A DNA stretch of 19,957 bases from Nitrospinota bacterium (lineage in GTDB: Bacteria; UBA8248): assembly GCA_011523725.1 (NCBI GenBank), contig WTGD01000208.1, forward strand, positions 1-19,957, given 5' to 3'. The notes beneath the pieces were generated by a model. It searched no databases. It was not told where the DNA came from and saw nothing but the letters and a program-made list of their open reading frames with translations. The translations under genes and the position numbers were made by a program. Shown here one piece after another: positions 1-6,309 of the stretch (within the stretch, counting starts at the first letter, position 1; each line of letters opens with the position of its first letter).

Positions 1-4
1 CTTC

Positions 5-32
5 GTCGGGCTTTCCCCTCGGGAAGCCCGAC
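5..32 (-). terminator. Hairpin downstream of the PrpF-family gene, possible terminator
   Basis: Arms GTCGGGCTT (5-13) and AAGCCCGAC (24-32) pair perfectly over 9 bp with a 10-base loop. It lies about 150 bases beyond the stop of the four-gene minus-strand operon. No U-run can be seen because the window ends 4 bases further on. It may equally belong to a gene outside the window. Confidence 0.4.
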
Positions 33-184
33 CCTCAAGGGGGGAGTGAAATTCAAAAGCGTATGCGCAACCAAATTCATTCGACAGGGGTTTTTCAACG
101 TGGGTGAAAGCCGCATTGGGCCGGTGTGAAAACGAGGGTTTTCAACGGAGGGGCAAAGAGCGCGGACGTGTCCCTGCGCGCGCT

Positions 185-1330
185 TCAGGAACCCGGCGGC
201 ACGCAGACCATTCCTTCCATGAGCCTCCGCGCCGTGCGGTAGACGATCACTTTTTCGGCTTTTGGCCCCTCGGGTGTTTCAGAGACCACGGCGTTAATCG
301 TCTGTACGCCCGAGGGGTGCCCCAGGCGGATGTCGCCCTCTGCGCTCCGGGCGGCCTCGTGCGTCAGCGTGCCCGGTATCCGCGCGGCGACGGCGAGGCA
401 CATCGCCCCCGTTAAGGCGAAGGCGCGGTGGGTCTTTCCCATCGAGATGATGCGGGCCGCGATGTCGCAATCCTCCGCTGAGACGATTTCGCCCTTGAGA
501 TCGATGTATTCCAGCGGCGGAGCGACGAGCACCACCTTCGGCACCGCCTGTACGCTTTCGGAAGCCTCCCGCCTGTCGCGTGCAAGGCCCATGCGCACGG
601 CGGCTTCGGCGCGGATCTGCTCCAGGTTCACCATTACCTCGACGCGGGCGTCGATGAGGCCGGGGCCTTCCCCGCCGGTCAGGCCCAAATCCCCGGCGCG
701 CACGAACACCATCGGGTTGGTGGCGTCCACCATGCTGACCTCTATCGCGCCGATTCCCTCGATCTCGAAGGTGTCGGCCGCGTTGCCCGAGGGCAGGAGC
801 TTGCCCGTGGCCGCACCGCCCGGGTCCATGAATTCGAGCGTGATGCGCGCGCCCGCGCCCGAGACGCCGGGAAGCTCGAACGCCCCGCCGACGCCCGCCG
901 CGCCGTCTTCCACCGGGAAGCGCGCGTGGTATGTCTTGCCCGTGTTCGTGTTGTAGACGCGCACGGTGGCGGTTCCCTCATCCACGCGCACCAGACCCTC
1001 GTCCACGGCGAACGGCCCCACCGCGCTCGATATGTTCCCGCAGGTGCCGACGTAGTCCACGGTCTCATCCGTAACGCCCACCTGCGCGAAGGTGAAGTCC
1101 ACGTCCGCGTCCGCGCGCGCAGAGGGCGCCACGACCGCGATTTTGCTTAAGCTCGATATCCCGCCCCCCAGGCCGTCGAGTTGGCGTCCGTTCGGGTCGG
1201 GACTGCCGAGCGCTTTCAGGAATATGGCGTCTCTTTCCGGTTGTTCTTTCGGCAGGTCTTTCTCGTGGAAGACGATGGCGCGGCTCGTGCCCCCGCGCAT
1301 GAAAACGGCCGGATATTTTCTTTGGCCCAT
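185..1330 (-). CDS. PrpF-family isomerase (2-methylaconitate isomerase-like)
   Basis: Protein of 381 aa, close to the usual length of the PrpF/4-oxalomesaconate tautomerase family (diaminopimelate-epimerase fold, two similar halves). These enzymes move a double bond or do cis/trans isomerisation on unsaturated tricarboxylates such as 2-methylaconitate. The N-terminus MGQRKYPAVFMRGGTSRA is typical. Lys63 (SLSKIAVV) and Cys97 (GTCGNISSAVGPFA) are 34 residues apart, the same spacing as the catalytic Lys73/Cys107 pair of Shewanella PrpF. The frame is open upstream to 1459, but the ATG at 1330 is preferred: it begins one base after the aconitase stop (TAATATG) and the family alignment starts there. 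It is the last gene of an operon with citrate synthase and aconitase, which points to a methylaconitate or aconitate substrate. The exact substrate is inference; an aconitate delta-isomerase or oxalomesaconate tautomerase role is possible. Confidence 0.88.
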   Translation of the reverse strand: MGQRKYPAVFMRGGTSRAIVFHEKDLPKEQPERDAIFLKALGSPDPNGRQLDGLGGGISSLSKIAVVAPSARADADVDFTFAQVGVTDETVDYVGTCGNISSAVGPFAVDEGLVRVDEGTATVRVYNTNTGKTYHARFPVEDGAAGVGGAFELPGVSGAGARITLEFMDPGGAATGKLLPSGNAADTFEIEGIGAIEVSMVDATNPMVFVRAGDLGLTGGEGPGLIDARVEVMVNLEQIRAEAAVRMGLARDRREASESVQAVPKVVLVAPPLEYIDLKGEIVSAEDCDIAARIISMGKTHRAFALTGAMCLAVAARIPGTLTHEAARSAEGDIRLGHPSGVQTINAVVSETPEGPKAEKVIVYRTARRLMEGMVCVPPGS

Positions 1331-1331
1331 A

Positions 1332-3314
1332 TTATGCGCCGTCCTGCGTTTGAGTGGGGTTTGCGGAGCCTGCGCCTCCCCCCTCGATGCGCGCAAGCGC
1401 CAGCGCGCCGCCCGCGGCGAGCATCCGGCGCTCGCGCTCGGTGAGCGGGCACGTTGCACTGAAGACGCCGCCCGTATCGCGGTTTTCGACCTGGAAAGCG
1501 CCCGTGGCGAGCGAATCCTCGATGTTCGATATCGAGAGTGTCTGGCCCGCGTCTATCTTGTCGTAGTCGTCCTCGTCCGTGAACGTCAAGGGCAGGATGC
1601 CCCAGTTGATGAGGTTCGCCCGGTGGATTCTCGCGAAGCTCTTGGCGATGACGGCGCGGACGCCCAGAATCATCGGGCAGATGGCCGCCTGCTCGCGGGC
1701 CGAACCCTGCCCGTATGTCTTCGCCCCGACGATGACCCCGCCGCCCGCCTCTCTCGCGCGGGAGGCGAACGTCGCATCCACGCGCCTGAAGGTGAAATCG
1801 GCCAGCGCCGGCATGTTCGTGCGGTAGGTGATGGCTTCGACTCCCGCCGGGCTGATGTGATCGGTCGAGACGTTGTCGCCCAGCTTGATGAGGACTTCTC
1901 CCGTGTAGGAATCCCCGGGCGCCTCTCCCACCTGGACGGGCTGGATGTTCGGCCCCCGGACGATTTCCACCTCCGCGGGGTCCTCCGCGGGCGCGACGAT
2001 TCCCGTCCTGTCGCTCGCGAATCGGAAGGGGAGCAGCACTTCGGGTGCGGCGCCCTCGTCTCTCGGGTCCCTTATCTCGCCGTGCAGGGCCGCCACGGCG
2101 GCGAGTTCGGGACTCGCGAGATAGACGGCGTCCTCGCTCAACCCCGAGCGGCCCTTGAAGTTGCGGTTGAAGGCGCGCAGGGAGTTCATGCCCGGCGCGG
2201 GGATGTGGGCGTAGCCGGGGCATGAGCCGCACGTGGATTCCGACACGCATACGCCCGCGGCCAGCAGATCGGCCAGGTGGCCCTCTCTCGCGAGTTCCTC
2301 GAAGGCCTGACGGCTGCCCGGAAAGACGATCGCGTCGACGCCGTCGGCCACCTTGCGGCCACGGAGCACCTGCGCGAAAGCGGCCACGTCGGTGAACGTG
2401 CCGTTCGTGCAGCTTCCGATGATGACCTGGTGGACCGGCGTGCCGACGGTTTCTGTGACGGGAACCACGTTCTCGGGGTTCGAGGGCAGGGCGACGAGCG
2501 GCTGCACGTCGCCGAGATCGAGTTCGATTCTCTCGTCATACCCGGCGTCCGCTTCCGCCTCCTGCGGCTTCCAGTCGGCCGCGCGGCCGATGCGTTCGTA
2601 GAACGTCCTGGTCTGCGCGTCGCTCGGGAAGATGCTGCCCGTGAGGCCGAGTTCGGTGCCCATGCTGGCGATGGTGAAGCGCTCCGGCACCGTGAGGTTG
2701 CGGAGGCCGGGGCCTGTGTATTCGAAATACTTGCCGATTCCCCCGCGCGCGCCCAGGCGGCGCAGGAGTTCGAGAATCACGTCTTTCGCCGTGGCCCAGT
2801 CCCTAAGTTTCCCGGTGAGCCTGACCTCGACGATGGCCGGACGCGGGATGATGGTCGCGCCCGTCGCCATGGCGGTCGCCACGTCCATGCCGCCCGCGCC
2901 GATGGCGAGCATTCCCACGGCGCCCCCTTGCGGGGTATGGGAATCCGTCCCCAGGAGGCTCTCGCCGGGTACGGAGAATTCCTCCAGATGGACGTTGTGG
3001 CAGATGCCGTTTCCCGGTTTCGAGAAGTGGATGCCGTGCTTGCGGCAGAAGCCGAGCATGAAGCGGTGGGCGTCGGTGTGCAGGCTGTTGACCTGGATGG
3101 TCTGGTGGTCGCCGTACATGACGGCCGTTTTCTGCTTCACCCGCGCGAAGCCCATCGCCTCGAAGTGGAGGAGAGCCGTGGGGCCGGAGGCGTCCTGCAG
3201 AAGCACCTGGTCGATTCGTATCTCGACCTCCTCGCCCGGCGTTCTCGCAGCGCCCGATACCAAATGCGCGTCGATGAGCTTTTGCGTGAGGCTGCGCGTG
3301 CCCTGCTCAGCCAC
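1332..3314 (-). CDS. Aconitase family hydratase (compact, Aquifex-type)
   Basis: 660 aa, matching the short single-chain aconitases rather than the roughly 900 aa AcnA/AcnD. It carries out reversible hydration/dehydration of citrate-like tricarboxylates on a 4Fe-4S cluster. The cluster cysteines are visible as C302 (IIGSCTNG) and C362/C365 (STCGSCPGY). The swivel domain shows GDNVSTDHISPAG at 479-491. The substrate loop near 534-544 reads YGQGSAREQAA, where most family members have GSSREHAA: the catalytic-base serine and the arginine are kept, but the next Ser is Ala and the His is Gln. The start overlaps the end of the citrate synthase gene by 8 bases and the isomerase follows after one base, so the three are probably translationally coupled. 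Citrate, 2-methylcitrate or a homologue are all possible substrates. Confidence 0.9.
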   Translation of the reverse strand: MAEQGTRSLTQKLIDAHLVSGAARTPGEEVEIRIDQVLLQDASGPTALLHFEAMGFARVKQKTAVMYGDHQTIQVNSLHTDAHRFMLGFCRKHGIHFSKPGNGICHNVHLEEFSVPGESLLGTDSHTPQGGAVGMLAIGAGGMDVATAMATGATIIPRPAIVEVRLTGKLRDWATAKDVILELLRRLGARGGIGKYFEYTGPGLRNLTVPERFTIASMGTELGLTGSIFPSDAQTRTFYERIGRAADWKPQEAEADAGYDERIELDLGDVQPLVALPSNPENVVPVTETVGTPVHQVIIGSCTNGTFTDVAAFAQVLRGRKVADGVDAIVFPGSRQAFEELAREGHLADLLAAGVCVSESTCGSCPGYAHIPAPGMNSLRAFNRNFKGRSGLSEDAVYLASPELAAVAALHGEIRDPRDEGAAPEVLLPFRFASDRTGIVAPAEDPAEVEIVRGPNIQPVQVGEAPGDSYTGEVLIKLGDNVSTDHISPAGVEAITYRTNMPALADFTFRRVDATFASRAREAGGGVIVGAKTYGQGSAREQAAICPMILGVRAVIAKSFARIHRANLINWGILPLTFTDEDDYDKIDAGQTLSISNIEDSLATGAFQVENRDTGGVFSATCPLTERERRMLAAGGALALARIEGGGAGSANPTQTQDGA

Positions 3315-4443
3315 GGCTTCTCATCGTCCTGTAGGGCCGCTTGTCCGGGCCGGTGTAGCGCGCCCGGGGGCGGATGAGTCGGTTGTCGGCCTGCTGCTCC
3401 AGGATGTTGGCCGTCCAGCCCGCTACCCGCGACATGGCGATGATGGGGACGAACAACTCCATCGGGATGCCCAGGCCCTGCCAGAGAGGAGCGGAGTAGA
3501 AATCCACGTTCGGGATGACGCCCTTCCGGCTCTGCACGGCGTGGTCGAGCGCGCGCGCCATGTCGAACCACTTGGCGTCGCGCCCGGGCTGGTGGCATAC
3601 CTCCTCGGCCAGCTCGATGAGCACGCTCGCGCGCGGGTCCCCGCTTTTCGTATAGACCCGGTGGCCGAAGCCCATGAAGAGCCTTTTCCTGGCGAGCGCC
3701 GCCTCGACGAATGGCTCCACGTTCTCGATATCGCCGATCTCCCGCAGGGTCTCCATCACCGCGAGGCCTGCGCCCCCGTGGAGCGGGCCCTTGAGCGCGC
3801 TGATGCCCGCCGTGACGGCGGAGTAGATGTCCGACATGGTGGAGGTGACGACGCGCGTCGCGAAGGTCGAGGCGTTGAACTCGTGCTCCGCATAGAGGAC
3901 GAGGGTGGCGTCGAGCGCGCGGGCGTCGATCTTGTCGGGGGCCTGGCCTGTGATCATGTAGAGGAAATTCGCGGCGTGGCCGAGTCCCCGGCGGGGGTTC
4001 AGGGGTTTCAGGCCCTCCGCGAGGCGGTGCTGGGCCGCGACGATGGTGGGCATCTTCGCGGTGAGCCGGAGCGCCTTTCTGCGGTTCGCCTCGGGCGAGT
4101 CGTCTTCCGCCTCTTCGTCGAACAGCCCCTGGATGCCCACGCCGCCCCTCAGCGCCGCCGTTCTCTGCTCGCCGGGGGGTATCTGCTTGAGGGCCCGCAG
4201 CATTCCGGGCGAGAGCGCGCGCTCGGCCTTCATGGCCCCGTCGAATTCCTTCAAGCGCTCGCGGGTGGGCAACTCGCCGTGCCACAGCAGATAGACGATC
4301 TCCTCGAAAGTCACCTTCTTTCGCACCATTTCGGGCACGTCGTAGCCGTAATACCCCAGAATCCCGTTCACGCCGTCCAGGGAGCAAATCTTCGTGTCGG
4401 CCGCGATGACGCCCTCCAGGCCTCGAACCGGTGTATCTTCCAT
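3307..4443 (-). CDS. Citrate synthase / 2-methylcitrate synthase family protein
   Basis: 378 aa, the length of the short bacterial type II-like enzymes (Bacillus CitZ/MmgD, PrpC). The family condenses an acyl-CoA with oxaloacetate in the cytoplasm. The catalytic set is present: His222 in GPLHGGA, His261 in GFGHRVY and Asp314 in PNVDFYSA, along with the EHEFNAST motif around 186-193. After GPLHGGA the sequence reads GLAVME, so the frequent Asn/Glu positions there are changed. The ATG at 4443 lies 23 bases after the dehydrogenase stop, with a GAGGAGA Shine-Dalgarno sequence just upstream. Sequence alone cannot separate acetyl-CoA from propionyl-CoA use. The adjoining PrpF-like gene favours 2-methylcitrate, but no methylisocitrate lyase gene is in the window. 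Confidence 0.9.
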   Translation of the reverse strand: MEDTPVRGLEGVIAADTKICSLDGVNGILGYYGYDVPEMVRKKVTFEEIVYLLWHGELPTRERLKEFDGAMKAERALSPGMLRALKQIPPGEQRTAALRGGVGIQGLFDEEAEDDSPEANRRKALRLTAKMPTIVAAQHRLAEGLKPLNPRRGLGHAANFLYMITGQAPDKIDARALDATLVLYAEHEFNASTFATRVVTSTMSDIYSAVTAGISALKGPLHGGAGLAVMETLREIGDIENVEPFVEAALARKRLFMGFGHRVYTKSGDPRASVLIELAEEVCHQPGRDAKWFDMARALDHAVQSRKGVIPNVDFYSAPLWQGLGIPMELFVPIIAMSRVAGWTANILEQQADNRLIRPRARYTGPDKRPYRTMRSRG

Positions 4444-4466
4444 CGTGAATCTCCTCTGCGGCGCGT

Positions 4467-5423
4467 TTACTCGTAGACTTCCGGATTGGCGAGCGAGGTC
4501 ACTTTCTCGCCCTCCACCGCCCGCTTGATATTATCGCACAAAAGCTTGTAGCTCTCACGCTGGACGCTCTCGGTCTGGGCGGCGTTGTGGGGAGAGTGCA
4601 CGACGTTGGGGAAACCGTGGAGCGGATGATCCTCGGGCAGGGGGTCGGGTTCCACCACGTCAAGGCCTGCGCCCGCGATCTTTCCCTCGCGCACCGCGTC
4701 AACCAGCGCGTCGGTATCCACGTGGGGGCCGCGCGAGACGTTGATGAGACAGGCCGTCTCCTTCATGAGTTCGAATTCGCGCGCGCCGATCATGCCGGTG
4801 TTCTCGGGCGTGAGGGGCAGGGTGAGCGCCACGAAGTCGGCGCGCGGCAGAAGGTCGTGGAGCGTCTCCACCTCTTCCACCTCGAAGCCCTGGGGCTTGA
4901 ATTTCCCCCGCGTGCGCGTATAGGCGCATATGTTCATCTCGAAGGCGGCGGCGCGCTTTGCGAGGGCCTGACCGATGTTCCCGAGGCCCACGATCCCAAG
5001 CGTCGCGCCCTGGAGCTGGAAGTGGAGCCTGCGCTCCCCTATGGGCCAGAGCCAGGGCCTCCTGGCCATGATGAGGGTGAGCGCCATGGCGTGTTCCGCC
5101 ACGGGGATGCAGCGCATCCAGCCGGGCGCGTTGGCGACGGGGATGCCGAGTTCGGTGGCGGCCTGGACATCTATATTGTCCACGCCGGTGCCCACCTTGC
5201 CGACTACTTTAATCTCCGGCCCCGCCTCCATCATCTCCCGCGTGATGGGGGCGAACCCGGTGGTGAGCGCGCATGCGCTCTCGGCCGCCTCGAGCAGGGA
5301 GGCGTCGTCGAAGGATTCCGGCTCCACGAACGCATAGCCCTCGTGCAGGTATTCCTCCATGAAAATCCTGCGGGCGGGCTGCGTTTTCGTGCGCTCATCC
5401 ACGCTCAGGACGCGGTGTGTCAT
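4467..5423 (-). CDS. D-isomer-specific 2-hydroxyacid dehydrogenase
   Basis: 318 aa NAD(P)-dependent dehydrogenase of the phosphoglycerate/glyoxylate/D-lactate dehydrogenase family, interconverting a 2-oxoacid and a D-2-hydroxyacid. The Rossmann motif GLGNIG is at 146-151. Arg231 (NVSRGPHVD) and His279 (SPHNAAQT) match the catalytic Arg and His. The position of the catalytic Glu, 29 residues after the Arg as in E. coli SerA, is Asp260 (DVVEPDPLP). There is no C-terminal ACT domain. The ATG at 5423 has an AAAGGAGGG ribosome site upstream, and a palindrome lies 29 bases further upstream. It is the first gene of the operon with citrate synthase, aconitase and the PrpF-like isomerase, so it may feed or drain a 2-oxoacid in the same pathway. 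The substrate is unknown. Confidence 0.9.
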   Translation of the reverse strand: MTHRVLSVDERTKTQPARRIFMEEYLHEGYAFVEPESFDDASLLEAAESACALTTGFAPITREMMEAGPEIKVVGKVGTGVDNIDVQAATELGIPVANAPGWMRCIPVAEHAMALTLIMARRPWLWPIGERRLHFQLQGATLGIVGLGNIGQALAKRAAAFEMNICAYTRTRGKFKPQGFEVEEVETLHDLLPRADFVALTLPLTPENTGMIGAREFELMKETACLINVSRGPHVDTDALVDAVREGKIAGAGLDVVEPDPLPEDHPLHGFPNVVHSPHNAAQTESVQRESYKLLCDNIKRAVEGEKVTSLANPEVYE

Positions 5424-5451
5424 TTTGGTGCTTCCCTCCTTTGGGTCGGTG

Positions 5452-5467
5452 CATCATGGGAATGATG
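5452..5467. promoter_or_regulatory. Palindrome upstream of the dehydrogenase operon, possible operator
   Basis: CATCAT-GGGA-ATGATG is a perfect inverted repeat with 6-base arms, placed 29 bases upstream of the first gene of the operon. Position and form suit a dimeric repressor site. No regulator gene is nearby, and no convincing -35/-10 pair was recognised, so this is inference. Confidence 0.3.
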
Positions 5468-5505
5468 AAAAAGTCCCCATAGGGGCCCCTGCTGGCAGAG
5501 GAATT

Positions 5506-5593
5506 GTAGGGACAGGCCCCCGTGCCTGTCCGATGTCCTGTTCTGCAAGGGACAACCACAAGAGACAGGGCGGGCACAGGGGCCCGCCCCTAC
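5506..5593. repeat. Bipartite palindromic repeat, copy A
   Basis: Two hairpins are joined by a 36-base spacer. The first has arms GGACAGGC (5510-5517) and GCCTGTCC (5524-5531) and is preceded by GTAG. The second has arms GGGCGGGC (5568-5575) and GCCCGCCC (5582-5589) and is followed by CTAC. The outer GTAGGG and CCCTAC ends are themselves inverted. A unit of the same design occurs at 17830-17930. It sits between the end of the VOC gene and the start of the dehydrogenase operon and probably also helps separate the two transcripts. Confidence 0.75.
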
Positions 5594-5648
5594 CCTTGGT
5601 CGGCTCCAGACGCCGAATTGCGAAACCCGGGCTTCTTCAACAACCCCT

Positions 5649-6281
5649 CTACGAAGAAGGTGAGCCGAATTTCTCTTTCGCGTCCGCCATGCTCGATACG
5701 CCGGGCCGCCATGCGGGGGGCGGGTTGGCGGCATCGCGCGGGAGGCCGTCGCGCTCGAGCCTGTCGCGGAACCACGTCTCGTCAACCCGGTTGGAGTCTG
5801 CGTCCATCCTCGCGAGGTCGCAGAAAATCTCGATCCCGTTTCCGCAAGGGTCGTGAAAGTAAAAGGCGCGGTTCTCGCCCAGGGTGCCGTCGCCTTCGGG
5901 ATGCGTGGGGCTGTGGACGAGCGGCCCCGCCGCTATCTTGATTCCATGAGAGCGGATGTGCGCCGCCCAGGCTTCGAGTTCGTCCCTAGAGCCCACCTCG
6001 AAGGCGACGTGGTGGAGGCCGACTTCGGGCTTTCGCATGCCGCCCTCTTTGGGCGTGAGGCCGGCATCTTTGGGATATGCGATGAGGGATACCTCGTGGT
6101 GGCCCTCGCCGCAGCGCATGAAGCATATCCCCCAGGGGCTGTGGGGGTTGTCGCCCGGCTCGTAGCGGTCCGACACCTTAAGCCCCATGACGTCGCGGTA
6201 GAAGGCCACCGCCTCGTCCAGGTCGTGGACCTTTAAGCCCACGTGCTGAATGCGCCTCAGAGCGGGAGGGGTTTTGCTCAT
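5649..6281 (-). CDS. VOC-family (glyoxalase/extradiol dioxygenase-like) metalloenzyme
   Basis: 210 aa with paired beta-alpha-beta-beta-beta modules of the vicinal oxygen chelate fold. Candidate metal ligands are His13 (IQHVGLKV), His91 (LHHVAFEV) and Glu151 (NGIEIF), the usual His/His/Glu pattern of Fe/Mn VOC enzymes; His61/His62 are nearby. The DPCGNGIEI motif is typical of the catechol-dioxygenase-like branch. About 50 residues after the VOC domain form a polar, proline-containing tail (DETWFRDRL... to the end). The start lies 28 bases after the end of the TRAP permease gene, so it is probably co-transcribed with the transporter and may act on the imported compound. Ring-cleavage dioxygenase, lyase or epimerase activity cannot be told apart from sequence alone. 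Confidence 0.85.
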   Translation of the reverse strand: MSKTPPALRRIQHVGLKVHDLDEAVAFYRDVMGLKVSDRYEPGDNPHSPWGICFMRCGEGHHEVSLIAYPKDAGLTPKEGGMRKPEVGLHHVAFEVGSRDELEAWAAHIRSHGIKIAAGPLVHSPTHPEGDGTLGENRAFYFHDPCGNGIEIFCDLARMDADSNRVDETWFRDRLERDGLPRDAANPPPAWRPGVSSMADAKEKFGSPSS

Positions 6282-6309
6282 GACGCCTCCTTCCCGGGAT
6301 GAACTTGAG

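Noticed and set aside
88..148. Imperfect direct repeat GGGTTTTTCAACG / GGGTTTTCAACGG
   Set aside because: Two short copies only, no regular spacing and no gene context; not enough to call a repeat element.
172..186. Exact 15-base repeat TCCCTGCGCGCGCTT, here offset by one base, also at 16041-16055
   Set aside because: It is a low-complexity GC-alternating string in a GC-rich genome; a chance match is plausible and no further flanking similarity exists.
1331..1459. N-terminal extension of the PrpF-like protein
   Set aside because: The extra 43 residues fall inside the aconitase gene and lack family similarity; the ATG at 1330 directly follows the aconitase stop.
1092..4476. Several long plus-strand frames antisense to the aconitase and citrate synthase genes
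   Set aside because: They have low-complexity Arg/Ala/Gly composition without domains and lie opposite well-conserved enzymes.
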